Shown here: positions 52,499-61,008 of the stretch, piece by piece
Position numbering within the stretch: position 1 is the stretch's first letter
Layout of the letters: the number at the start of each line of letters is the position of its first letter
Assembly (NCBI GenBank): GCA_964449325.1
Contig: CAYUYJ010000001.1
Span: 413,555-477,554 of the forward strand
Source of the DNA: RGIG3002 sp964449325
Lineage (GTDB): Bacteria; Bacillota; Clostridia; Lachnospirales; Lachnospiraceae
DNA length: 64,000 nucleotides
Direction: 5' to 3'
Made by a program: the position numbers and the translations under genes
The notes under the pieces: model-generated
Database searches by the model: none
Seen by the model: only the letters and a program-made list of their open reading frames with translations
What the model was told of the DNA's origin: nothing

Positions 52499-53377
52499 CT
52501 AAACCTCCTTACCGCACAGTGCCACAAACACCTGTTGCAGATTTAACGGCTGTACTGACACCTCCGATGTCTGACGAAGCTCCTGTCCCGGCTCTAAAAG
52601 CACAGTCACACCTTTGCTTCTTCCCATCTTTTCTTCGTGGAAGGTCTTCATTCCCGCTGTTAATGCATCCACCTCTTCTGCCTTTCCGCTGATATGACGG
52701 CTTCTGTCCAGCAGTTCCTGGGTATTTTCTTTCAAAACAATTTCGCCCTTATTAATCATAATTACTTCCTCAAACACATCTGCCGCTTCCTCGATAATAT
52801 GTGTGGAAATAACAAAGGTCCGCCCACTGTCCGCAAATTCCTCCAAAAGTATCCGGTAAAAATATTCCCGCATTACCACATCCAATCCTGCTACCGGCTC
52901 ATCCAAAAAGGTGTAATCCGCCTTGCTTGCCAGTGCAATGATAATTGTGATCATGGAAAGCATACCTTTTGAAAGCTTATCAACTCTCTTTTTTATATCC
53001 AGTTCAAATTCTTTTACAAGACGTTCTGCCAGTTCCTTATCCCAGTTCGGCATAAACATGGAGGCTGCTCTCAAGTAATCCTTCACTTTAAAGTTGTTGC
53101 GTCCATAACTGTTTACCGGACTAATTTCCCTTGAAAAACAAATGTGTTCCAACGCCTCTCTGTTTTCCCATACAGGCATTCCGTTTACCGTAACGGTTCC
53201 CGATGTTGCCGGATTCTGGGAAGAAAGAATAGATAAAAGTGTAGTCTTACCCGCACCGTTTCTTCCAATCAGACCATAAATTTTCCCTTTTTCCAGCTCC
53301 AGATTCACACCCTTTAATACTTCTTTATTTCCATAAGTTTTCACAATGTCTTTACCGATTAATTTTTCTTCATTCAT
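52499..53377 (-). CDS. ABC transporter ATPase (YtrB type)
   Basis: 292 residues. Walker A GRNGAGKTT, signature modified to LSKGMLSM, Walker B YTFLDEPVAGLD and switch His in VISTHIIEEA. The signature motif departs from LSGGQ, as is usual in YtrB-like exporters. Start 53377 has AGGAG upstream. It follows the GntR gene by about 48 bases. Confidence 0.88.
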   Translation of the reverse strand: MNEEKLIGKDIVKTYGNKEVLKGVNLELEKGKIYGLIGRNGAGKTTLLSILSSQNPATSGTVTVNGMPVWENREALEHICFSREISPVNSYGRNNFKVKDYLRAASMFMPNWDKELAERLVKEFELDIKKRVDKLSKGMLSMITIIIALASKADYTFLDEPVAGLDVVMREYFYRILLEEFADSGRTFVISTHIIEEAADVFEEVIMINKGEIVLKENTQELLDRSRHISGKAEEVDALTAGMKTFHEEKMGRSKGVTVLLEPGQELRQTSEVSVQPLNLQQVFVALCGKEV

Positions 53378-53424
53378 AGTTTTGTCTCCTTTTTTACAAC
53401 CTTTCACCGAATTTTTCTATATAC

Positions 53425-53787
53425 TTATACACTTTCTTTTATCATCCGGATTAATTCTTCTTTTGTAATGCCGATACTTTCTGCCTCAGTCAAAAGCGTC
53501 TTAATATACTTATCAGAAAACTCTGCCTGTCTTCGCTTTTTAATGTTTTCTTTTGCTCCATTTGCCACGAACATCCCTATCCCCCTTTTTTTGTACAGCA
53601 CACCGCTGTCTACCAGAATGTTAATTCCTTTTGCTGCTGTCGCCGGATTTATCGCATAAATCTTTGCAAGTTCATTGGTACTTGGTACCTTTTCTTCCTC
53701 TAAAATGATGTCTCTCAGGATGTCATTTTCTATCATTTCACTGATTTGCAGATAAATGGACTTCTCCTGAGTCAATATTTCATTCAT
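53425..53787 (-). CDS. GntR-family regulator, YtrA subfamily
   Basis: 120 residues. Winged helix KVPSTNELAKIYAINPATAA then KGINILVDSGVLYKKRGIGM, with only a short C-terminal dimer helix, the hallmark of YtrA proteins. First gene of an ABC exporter operon and predicted autorepressor through the palindrome at 53872-53895. Start 53787 has AAGGAG eight bases upstream. Confidence 0.9.
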   Translation of the reverse strand: MNEILTQEKSIYLQISEMIENDILRDIILEEEKVPSTNELAKIYAINPATAAKGINILVDSGVLYKKRGIGMFVANGAKENIKKRRQAEFSDKYIKTLLTEAESIGITKEELIRMIKESV

Positions 53788-53871
53788 GATTTCAGCTCCT
53801 TCCACATTCTTTCTCTGTTCCTTTCTTCTAAATGTTTTATTTTCTACAAATAATTTCTTACTCGCTTTATT

Positions 53872-53921
53872 GGTTCATTACTTGTGTAATTAACCATATC
53901 ACCAATGCAGCTATATGTCAA
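53872..53921 (-). promoter_or_regulatory. YtrA-type promoter and operator
   Basis: Minus strand: -35 TTGACA (53916-53921), 17-base spacer, -10 TATGGT (53893-53898). The palindrome GGTTCATTAC-TTGT-GTAATTAACC (53872-53895) overlaps the -10 and start site, ideal for repression. Confidence 0.85.
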
Positions 53922-53931
53922 CACCTTTTTT

Positions 53932-53968
53932 AAAAAATAAAGAGACTACTTCACCCGAAGCAGTCCCT
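53932..53968 (-). terminator. Terminator overlapping the end of the SGNH-like gene
   Basis: Minus strand: a 12-pair stem with two G-U pairs and loop GGGT (53941-53968), followed by TTATTTTTT (53932-53940). The stem includes the last codons and stop of the gene at 53946. Confidence 0.85.
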
Positions 53969-55073
53969 CATAATCATAGGTTTCTATTATCTCTCTGAAT
54001 TTTTGCAACTCGCTCTCCAAATTCTCTTCTGTCAATTCATGCTCACCTGTTGCAAAGCACTCCATCATATAGCGGTTTATATCCTGATTGTGGTGGGAAA
54101 TATCCGCATACAAATCCAAATCCGTTATGACCTCTTCCATGTTGGAAAAATAAAATACTCTCACATTGTCAAACTGTAACAGCCATTCACTGCACACCCG
54201 GAATTCCTCCTCGATGACAGGAAGCTGTCCGCTTTGCAGATAATCGTACCAAAACAATACACTCGGCGGCGGGAAAAATACGGTAAACCGCGTATCTTCG
54301 TGCCCTTCTATGGCCGGTCGCAGATTGGTTTCCAGATTGTCCACAAGCCGATCCGTATAGTCGGAAACCTGCCCGGTAAACTCCGTTTTTTCCGGTGGTG
54401 TATAATTGGAAAGCACCGTGTCCTTTCCGTAGAAATTCACCATCCACCACTGGGAATTATACACACTGCTCAAATCCGTGGCACCGTCACCGGAAAACAT
54501 CGGTTTCAAAATATAATCAAGCAATACCTCTTTGTTGAACCAGTAAGAAATATCATTCAGCGGATTTTCATCATATAAATATTCCGGTATCGGATATTTT
54601 GTCTCTTCCGTACCTACGGTATAGGAAGCAATATCTATTCCCAGATATACCTCCTTCAGTTCATTTTCACTCAAATCCACCTGCTTTATAATATTGGAAA
54701 TGTCCTTCGGATAAGCACCGTTAAAAGGCAGCTTCAGCAAATTCTGCCCATATTCGTCAAACCAGTCAGCTTCAAAATTCACCGTCATGGAGGAGCCTAA
54801 AAGAATACTGTCATATTCCATATTCCTTGCCATACCGGGATTTTGATTTATTTGATTGTCAATCAGATAGGGAAAATTTTTTAAAGGGGCATGATACTGA
54901 AAAAACGGGTCCACATATGCCACAATCCCGATAACAGCCGCAAAACCTGTCGCAGCTGTCAGTCCAAGAACGGTAAGCCAGCCTTTGCTTGTCATGCTAT
55001 GCTTCCTTTGTTTCTTTTTCTTATTCACTTTATCCGCACGATAATCCTTTTCTTCTTTTATTTCCTGTTGCAT
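53946..55073 (-). CDS. SGNH-like membrane-anchored protein (AlgJ/DltD-like partner of MBOAT)
   Basis: 375 residues. Lysine-rich cytoplasmic start, one membrane helix (about 32-52), then an extracellular domain with a GDSx-like SILLGSSMTVNFE (nucleophile Ser) and a C-terminal DISHHNQDINRYMM (Asp and His), the two ends of an SGNH catalytic triad. It follows the MBOAT gene by 17 bases. The pair is arranged like AlgI-AlgJ or DltB-DltD, so it likely transfers an acyl group to an extracellular polymer. The specific polymer is unknown. Confidence 0.7.
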   Translation of the reverse strand: MQQEIKEEKDYRADKVNKKKKQRKHSMTSKGWLTVLGLTAATGFAAVIGIVAYVDPFFQYHAPLKNFPYLIDNQINQNPGMARNMEYDSILLGSSMTVNFEADWFDEYGQNLLKLPFNGAYPKDISNIIKQVDLSENELKEVYLGIDIASYTVGTEETKYPIPEYLYDENPLNDISYWFNKEVLLDYILKPMFSGDGATDLSSVYNSQWWMVNFYGKDTVLSNYTPPEKTEFTGQVSDYTDRLVDNLETNLRPAIEGHEDTRFTVFFPPPSVLFWYDYLQSGQLPVIEEEFRVCSEWLLQFDNVRVFYFSNMEEVITDLDLYADISHHNQDINRYMMECFATGEHELTEENLESELQKFREIIETYDYEGLLRVK

Positions 55074-55090
55074 CTTTTACTATCCCAACC

Positions 55091-56548
55091 TTAAAAATTA
55101 AAATACAAAAACGAACTGACACCGGAGAAGGAAATCACATTCCAAATCAGCAAACCTGCACAAATGACCGCATTTAACACTCCCTGTTTTCTGTTCTCCA
55201 TTTTTTCATTTACGTTTTTGCACAACAGCATGACAAACCATGCACCGCCTATCAGCAAAAACATCATATAATACTGTGCAAAGGGAAGTCTGTCCACACC
55301 AAGCACCTTGAGCGGATACCAGAACTCCTCCAATTGGTAGCATGCCGCCAAATCTGCCGGAACCCACGGCAAATCAAAGCCTTCCGTAAACAGACGTCTC
55401 AATAAAAGCAATGCCTGTGACACCGATTCCGCCCGGAAGAATACCAAAGAAAACATAAAAAATACCATCGTTCCAAACCAGGTAATGACCTTTGGTATTT
55501 TTTCTATTCCCTTTTTAAAAATACGGGTCAGCACATAAACGGAAGCATGCATTGCTCCCCATATGACATATGTCCAGCCTGCTCCGTGCCAGACACCGCT
55601 GACAAAATAAATCATAAAAATATTAAAATAGGTACGCACCATACCTTTCCTGCTGCCGCCAAGAGGGATATAAACATATTGTGTAAAAAAACGACTTAGT
55701 GTAATGTGCCACCGTTTCCAGAAATCAATCAAATCCACTGCCTTGTATGGGGAGTTAAAATTAACCGGAATTTCAATATTGAACATTTTCCCGATTCCCC
55801 GCGCCATATCACAGTAACCGCTGAAATCAAAATAAAGCTGAATCATATAACTTAACATCACAAGCAAAACAGCCAGTCCGTTTAACCGCTCCGGATTGGC
55901 AAATCCCCAATCCACTCCAAGCCCGAAGGTATCGGCAACCAGCACTTTTTTCGTCATACCGAGCACGAACCCATACACTCCGGTTCCGAAATTATCCCAG
56001 TCAAATTTCTTTTTGGAAAGTTCTTGAAACTGTGGAATCATTTCCTTATGCGTTACAATCGGTCCCGCAATCAACTGAGGGAAAAATGTAACAAACAATG
56101 CATAGTCCAAAAAAGAATAACCCTTCGCTTCTCCACGGTATGCATCTACCAGAAATCCTATCTGCTGAAAAGTAAAAAAGCTGATTCCAAGAGGCAGCAG
56201 CACATGATTCAACAGGAAATTTGTCCCGAACAGACTGTTTATGTTTCCAATGAAAAAATCATAATATTTAAAATAAAATAAGACTCCGAGATTAAGCAAA
56301 ATGCCTGTCGCCACCACTGCTTTTCTATGTGCGGTTCTTTCCAACAGACAATATAAAAAATAATTTACCGGAATACTGCACAAAATAATCGGTAAATAAT
56401 TTACATTAAAATACGCATAAAACCAAAGTGACATACATGTCAAAAATATTTTCCCAAGCTCATATTTATGAAAATGATTACTTCCAAAATATAGCAGTAA
56501 ACAAAGCGGTAAAAACAAAAACACAAAAATATAGGAATTAAAAAGCAA
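55091..56548 (-). CDS. MBOAT family O-acyltransferase (AlgI/DltB-like)
   Basis: 485 residues, about ten membrane helices. Family blocks: DLIDFWKRWHITLSRFFTQY and YFVSGVWHGAGWTYVIWGAM with the catalytic His in VWHG. I start at TTG 56548 because GGAGG lies eight bases upstream and the product then begins with LLFNSYIFVFLFLPL, the usual family start; an ATG at 56590 and a longer frame to 56650 lack a ribosome site. It passes acyl groups across the membrane, with the next gene as extracellular partner. Confidence 0.88.
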   Translation of the reverse strand: MLFNSYIFVFLFLPLCLLLYFGSNHFHKYELGKIFLTCMSLWFYAYFNVNYLPIILCSIPVNYFLYCLLERTAHRKAVVATGILLNLGVLFYFKYYDFFIGNINSLFGTNFLLNHVLLPLGISFFTFQQIGFLVDAYRGEAKGYSFLDYALFVTFFPQLIAGPIVTHKEMIPQFQELSKKKFDWDNFGTGVYGFVLGMTKKVLVADTFGLGVDWGFANPERLNGLAVLLVMLSYMIQLYFDFSGYCDMARGIGKMFNIEIPVNFNSPYKAVDLIDFWKRWHITLSRFFTQYVYIPLGGSRKGMVRTYFNIFMIYFVSGVWHGAGWTYVIWGAMHASVYVLTRIFKKGIEKIPKVITWFGTMVFFMFSLVFFRAESVSQALLLLRRLFTEGFDLPWVPADLAACYQLEEFWYPLKVLGVDRLPFAQYYMMFLLIGGAWFVMLLCKNVNEKMENRKQGVLNAVICAGLLIWNVISFSGVSSFLYFNF

Positions 56549-56736
56549 TTTTTTATCCTCCAAAGCAGTTACTCCCAAAAAAGATTTCATATTTTTGGAA
56601 GTAAAATCTTTCGCTTTATGGCGACGCGCAAATAACGTACATCGCCGCAAAGCTCATTATATCATAATTTAATGAATTTATATGAATAATTTTATCTTTT
56701 TTAGGGAAATTAAGAAGTGTAACATAAGCATACAAA

Positions 56737-56754
56737 GCACGGTGTTTTCCGTGC
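56737..56754 (+). other. Leader hairpin before DUF378 gene
   Basis: GCACGG and CCGTGC around a six-base loop, four bases before the AGGAG ribosome site. It may affect translation or mRNA stability. Confidence 0.35.
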
Positions 56755-56768
56755 AGATAGGAGTCATT

Positions 56769-56975
56769 ATGAAAATTCTGAATTGTATTGCACTTACTCT
56801 TACGATTATCGGTGCCATCAACTGGGGACTGATTGGCTTTTTCAACTTCGACCTTGTTGCATTCATTTTCGGAAACATGTCTGTTGTTTCCAGAATTATT
56901 TATGCGGTAGTCGGTTTGTGCGGTCTGTATCTTATTACCTTTTATGGACTGCTTTGTGACAGGGAGACCGCTTAA
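56769..56975 (+). CDS. DUF378 small membrane protein (YuzA-like)
   Basis: 68 residues with two helices. The block ALTLTIIGAINWGLIGFFNF is the DUF378 signature. Start 56769 is set by AGGAG five bases upstream. Function unknown; often near stress genes. The stop codon overlaps that of the convergent phosphatase gene. Confidence 0.85.
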   Translation: MKILNCIALTLTIIGAINWGLIGFFNFDLVAFIFGNMSVVSRIIYAVVGLCGLYLITFYGLLCDRETA

Positions 56976-56984
56976 GCGGTCTCC
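56963..56984. terminator. Perfect 22-bp palindrome across convergent stop codons
   Basis: GGAGACCGC-TTAA-GCGGTCTCC reads identically on both strands. Each strand encodes Glu-Thr-Ala-stop, so both proteins end in ETA. Likely a bidirectional terminator or attenuator. Confidence 0.6.
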
Positions 56985-57592
56985 AAATTCATAAGCACTT
57001 CGCTTGCAATTTCTATCACGGCAGTATTTTCGGTTTTATATCGCTTTACCATTTCATGAAAAGGTGTGTCATAAATAGCTGACATAAGTGTCATAATATC
57101 CGCGCTATGCGTCACAACTACAATGTCACCTTCTATATGTGCCTTTCCCTCCTCATTATCCTCCGCACACAGTTCCCTTAATAAGGTTTGTAATGCTGTT
57201 ACCACCCGCACCAGAAGCTCCTGATAGGACTCTCCCTTAGGCGGATGCTCATATCTTCTGTTCTGCCGCCATGTCTGAAATTCAACCGGGAATTTTTCAG
57301 CTACTTCATCCCACGAAATACCTTCCCACAACCCGAAATTGATTTCTTCGATTCCTTCCAGTACCTTACACACTACTCCAAGTTTTTCCGCCGCAATCCG
57401 CGCTGTATCTGCCGCACGTTTCAGCCTGCTGGTATAAATTCCCTGAATGGGAGTTTTCCGCTTTGCCAACGTTTCCGCAAGTTTTTCTGCCTGTTTTATT
57501 CCGGTTTCATTTAAAGGAATATCTGTACTGCCCTGAATTTTCTTTGCTACATTCCAGTCTGTTTCCCCATGCCTTACTAAAAGTACTTTCAT
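56972..57592 (-). CDS. Histidine phosphatase family protein (GpmB/CobC-like)
   Basis: 206 residues. RHG motif MKVLLVRHGETDWN with the phospho-accepting His; second Arg/His in IYTSRLKRAADTA and VVTHSADIM. Acts on phosphorylated small molecules; a phosphoglycerate mutase or cobalamin-type phosphatase cannot be told apart. Start 57592 has GGAGAG upstream; a longer frame begins inside the next gene. Confidence 0.88.
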   Translation of the reverse strand: MKVLLVRHGETDWNVAKKIQGSTDIPLNETGIKQAEKLAETLAKRKTPIQGIYTSRLKRAADTARIAAEKLGVVCKVLEGIEEINFGLWEGISWDEVAEKFPVEFQTWRQNRRYEHPPKGESYQELLVRVVTALQTLLRELCAEDNEEGKAHIEGDIVVVTHSADIMTLMSAIYDTPFHEMVKRYKTENTAVIEIASEVLMNLETA

Positions 57593-57638
57593 TCTGTCTC
57601 TCCGCTTCTGCAATTTAGTCAGCTTATTATAACATACC

Positions 57639-58340
57639 TTACAGAGCATTCCAATACAGCATAAAAATCAACACACATCCCCATGCATTCCCCGTGATTT
57701 TACGAACAATAAGCATCCCGTAAATTAGAAACATCGTACAAAACATTTCCAGAACTGCTCCCGGTGTTACTCCCACTACTCCGTGTACAAGAATACACAT
57801 TATGGCACAAACAATAGCTCCCCAATCCCAGAACTTATTTTTTGAGGGATAACGCTCACTGATTTTATCACATATCACAACATAGTTGAAACCTTCAAAG
57901 AATCCCCAGCAAATCGCCGTAATAAGCATTCCGAGAACATTATAGGGGAAACCGCTTACTATCACTTCCGCCGTTGTATGTACACTCGAAAAAGGCAACC
58001 AGCTATGTATGTTTCCCGCCAGACAATTATAAATAAAATCGGGGAGACAGCATAACGCACTAAATAATATGGTCGGAATAATTTTTTTCCGAACCAGTCC
58101 ATAGTTCCAAAAGCTCTCTTTTCTCAAAATTGCCACAATCGTTATTCCCAAGCCGGCAAGTCCAAACTGAAAAACACCGCCTATAAACAATACACGTAAG
58201 ACAATATTAATAGATGTATCAAATACTATATTATTTATACTTGTGTTGCAAAAGCTATAAATCCCAAGTATCAAAGCCGATACGATAGCAATAATCCATA
58301 AATCCGTATCGAGTTGTTTTTTACGTTCCTTTGTTAACAT
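57639..58340 (-). CDS. Membrane protein, possibly CPBP-like
   Basis: 233 residues, about seven helices. The segment ICWGFFEGFNYVVICDKISE is somewhat like the EExxxR motif of CPBP intramembrane proteases, but only one Glu is clear, so the assignment is weak. It begins 34 bases after the membrane-bound XRE regulator gene and is probably controlled by it. GAGG precedes ATG 58340. Confidence 0.6.
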   Translation of the reverse strand: MLTKERKKQLDTDLWIIAIVSALILGIYSFCNTSINNIVFDTSINIVLRVLFIGGVFQFGLAGLGITIVAILRKESFWNYGLVRKKIIPTILFSALCCLPDFIYNCLAGNIHSWLPFSSVHTTAEVIVSGFPYNVLGMLITAICWGFFEGFNYVVICDKISERYPSKNKFWDWGAIVCAIMCILVHGVVGVTPGAVLEMFCTMFLIYGMLIVRKITGNAWGCVLIFMLYWNAL

Positions 58341-58374
58341 TATACTCATCCTCTATATCCTTAATTTATCATTC

Positions 58375-59310
58375 TTACTCCTCCGTCTTGGAAGGATGCA
58401 GCACAATTGATACAATCGCACATAATATTCCTCCAATAGGGAATACGAGCCAGCTATATGCCAATATTGAATTTCTCCATGAATAAACTCCATTTCCATA
58501 CCAGTTTCCTATATCCCAGCCAATACTTAAAATGAACAAAATAGTAGCCACAAGCATTATAACAGCACACCATTTTCCGGTTTTTCTTTTTGCCACCAAA
58601 ACTTCTTCACTTCGTTCCGTGTTATACTCGTTTTCCTTATTATACTCTTCTATACTGTATTTAGATTTCTGCATACCTCCATAAACAAGTATTGACACTG
58701 CCGCTGCCATTATCCAGAGGAAAATCGCACCGCTGAGGTCATCTCCAAGGAGCTTCTCCAGCATCTGGTTACATGCAAAATCCACAACAATCATCCCAAT
58801 AGGTACTGCTACAAGCCAAAGAAATTTTCTTTCAAATTTATCAATCACTTCTTCCGGATAGAACTGGTTAATTCGCGGATTCTTTTTTTGAAACCGGTCA
58901 TGCTGCAATCCCTTCACAATTATTACAATAATCGCTACTGCCATACTGAGCCAGAATACCAGACTGGTAATTTCTTCCGCTATGCTAAACATCTCAAAAA
59001 AACATTGCACGCCAAAACTAAAAATGATAAATCCGATTGCAGCTGAAATCCACCGGGAAAAATCATTCATATGTGCATCATAGTGTGCTGTATCCTCTTT
59101 TACATGTTCCTCTACATTTCCCCGCATCAAGGCATCCATATTGCAGGAAAACATTTCGCAAAGCTGTAACAGCTTATCCATTTCCGGGTAACTTCCATCG
59201 GACTCCCATTTTGATACCGATTGTCTTGATACTCCGAGCTGTTCTGCAAGCTGCTCCTGTGTAATGTTATTTTTCTTTCTTAAATATTGTAGGTTCTCTC
59301 CAAAGCTCAT
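58375..59310 (-). CDS. XRE-family regulator with C-terminal membrane domain
   Basis: 311 residues. Helix-turn-helix ITQEQLAEQLGVSRQSVSKW followed by a linker and about five membrane helices, for example WISAAIGFIIFSFGVQCFF. A DNA-binding protein held in the membrane probably senses envelope state. Partner of the following membrane protein gene. Confidence 0.82.
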   Translation of the reverse strand: MSFGENLQYLRKKNNITQEQLAEQLGVSRQSVSKWESDGSYPEMDKLLQLCEMFSCNMDALMRGNVEEHVKEDTAHYDAHMNDFSRWISAAIGFIIFSFGVQCFFEMFSIAEEITSLVFWLSMAVAIIVIIVKGLQHDRFQKKNPRINQFYPEEVIDKFERKFLWLVAVPIGMIVVDFACNQMLEKLLGDDLSGAIFLWIMAAAVSILVYGGMQKSKYSIEEYNKENEYNTERSEEVLVAKRKTGKWCAVIMLVATILFILSIGWDIGNWYGNGVYSWRNSILAYSWLVFPIGGILCAIVSIVLHPSKTEE

Positions 59311-59441
59311 TTCTTATTCTTTCTCCTTCCACTTTATCGGCATTCGTACCTCTGCACAAATGCTTGCTTGTTCCCCATGCTCTTCCTACATTTTACCATA
59401 CATTTTATTTCTGATAAACGGTTGCCGGAGATGTATTGCAT

Positions 59442-59470
59442 ATCATAATTGTACTTAGAGCCTTGTGCAA
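59442..59470 (-). promoter_or_regulatory. Possible promoter of the membrane-bound XRE gene
   Basis: Minus strand: -35 TTGCAC (59465-59470), 17-base spacer, -10 TATGAT (59442-59447), leader of about 125 bases. The 300-base gap 59311-59608 otherwise shows only the divergent MATE promoter. Confidence 0.45.
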
Positions 59471-59528
59471 CTGCTACCAATTTCATGTTGCTTTTGATAT
59501 TTTTCATGTAAAGTTCCGGTTGCATCCC

Positions 59529-59557
59529 TTGAAAACTCGCTATTCCGGTGCTATGAT
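59529..59557 (+). promoter_or_regulatory. Promoter of the MATE gene
   Basis: -35 TTGAAA (59529-59534), 17-base spacer, -10 TATGAT (59552-59557), leader of about 45 bases. Confidence 0.65.
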
Positions 59558-59608
59558 AGTAGCGTTGTCCTTATCGGGCGGACAGCAATAGTAAAAAAAG
59601 AAGGCGTT

Positions 59609-60970
59609 ATGATGAACAGCGAAAAAAACTCCTCCACTCTTCTCACGGAGGGAATCATTTGGAAAAAAATACTGGCATTTGCATTTCCATTATTTTTAGG
59701 AAATCTGTTTCAGCAACTATATAATACTGCTGACTCTCTGATTGTAGGTAATTTCATAAACAGTGATGCTCTGGCTGCCGTAAGCTCTTCGGGCAGTCTG
59801 ATTTTTCTGCTCGTCGGTTTTTTTAACGGTATCTCCGTAGGTGCCGGCGTGGTTATCGCAAGATATTATGGTGCAAGGGAAACGGATAAGGTAGAGCGTG
59901 CCGTCCATACCACAGTGGCATTCGGTATTGTTGCCGGTATACTGTTGATGCTTGTAGGAATCCTTTTTACTCCAACTATTCTGAAATGGATGGGAACTCC
60001 CGCCGATGTGCTTCCGGCTTCGATTACTTATTTTCGGATTTATTTCTGCGGTTCCCTTGGATTTGTTCTATATAATGTATTTGTAGGTATTTTACAATCG
60101 GTAGGCGACAGCAAACATCCTCTGTATTACTTAATCCTCTCTTCCGTTGTAAATATTGTACTTGATTTACTGTTTGTTGCCGTACTTGGCTTTGGCGTAG
60201 GCGCTGCTGCACTTGCTACCGTTATTTCTCAATTTATCAGTGCTGTTTTATGCTTAATCAGACTGCTTAAAAGTGATGCGGAATATAAAATAAAACTTCA
60301 TTCTGTCCGTTTCGACCACTATATGCTTGGACAGATTATCCGCAACGGTCTTCCTGCCGGTGTGCAGAACTCTATTATTGCTTTTGCCAATGTCATCGTA
60401 CAATCCAACATCAACAGCTTTGGAAAAATGGCTGTTGCGGGATGTGGTGCATACTCAAAAATCGAGGGCTTCGGATTTTTACCGATTAACTGCTTTGCCA
60501 TGGCTCTGACTACCTTTATCAGTCAGAATCTTGGGGCAAAACAATACGACCGTGCCAAAAAGGGGGCACGGTTCGGTATTCTCTGCTCCATTTCTCTTGC
60601 GGAGCTTATCGGTATTACTATATATATTTTCTCTCCGGTTTTGATTGCTGCATTTAACAATAACACGGAGGTAATAAAATTCGGTGTGACACAGGCACAT
60701 ACTGTTACGCTGTTTTACTGTCTGCTTGCTTATTCTCACTGTCTTGCGGCTATTTTTCGTGGTGCCGGACGCTCCACCGTCCCCATGGTTGTCATGATGA
60801 TATGCTGGTGTATCATCCGTGTAACCTACATTACCGTTATCCTGCGGTTTGTTCCGGTTATCACAGCCATCTTCTGGGCTTACCCGCTTACATGGTCATT
60901 GAGCACCATCATTTTTACAATATACTATTTTAAATCGGACTGGATACATACCTTTGAACGGCAGAAATAG
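59609..60970 (+). CDS. MATE family efflux transporter
   Basis: 453 residues, twelve membrane helices in two halves. Family blocks LGNLFQQLYNTADSLIVGNF and SVGDSKHPLYYLILSSVVNI are clear. Exports drugs or metabolites by cation antiport. Two adjacent ATG codons (59609 and 59612) follow AAGG; either may be used. It has its own promoter and converges with an ABC permease gene. Confidence 0.9.
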   Translation: MMNSEKNSSTLLTEGIIWKKILAFAFPLFLGNLFQQLYNTADSLIVGNFINSDALAAVSSSGSLIFLLVGFFNGISVGAGVVIARYYGARETDKVERAVHTTVAFGIVAGILLMLVGILFTPTILKWMGTPADVLPASITYFRIYFCGSLGFVLYNVFVGILQSVGDSKHPLYYLILSSVVNIVLDLLFVAVLGFGVGAAALATVISQFISAVLCLIRLLKSDAEYKIKLHSVRFDHYMLGQIIRNGLPAGVQNSIIAFANVIVQSNINSFGKMAVAGCGAYSKIEGFGFLPINCFAMALTTFISQNLGAKQYDRAKKGARFGILCSISLAELIGITIYIFSPVLIAAFNNNTEVIKFGVTQAHTVTLFYCLLAYSHCLAAIFRGAGRSTVPMVVMMICWCIIRVTYITVILRFVPVITAIFWAYPLTWSLSTIIFTIYYFKSDWIHTFERQK

Positions 60971-60989
60971 AAAAATATCTTTGAAGACA

Positions 60990-61008
60990 GGCTGCCCCTC
61001 AGGCAGCC
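60990..61008. terminator. Hairpin between convergent MATE and ABC permease genes
   Basis: GGCTGCC (60990-60996) pairs with GGCAGCC (61002-61008); the loop holds part of the permease stop codon (60999-61001). T tracts are short. Confidence 0.5.

Noticed and set aside
56549..56650. Upstream starts for the MBOAT gene
   Set aside because: ATG 56590 and the longer frame lack a ribosome site; TTG 56548 has GGAGG and the family-typical start.
59334..59525. 63-codon minus-strand frame before the membrane-bound XRE gene
   Set aside because: No ribosome site and it overlaps a plausible promoter; a short remnant cannot be excluded.
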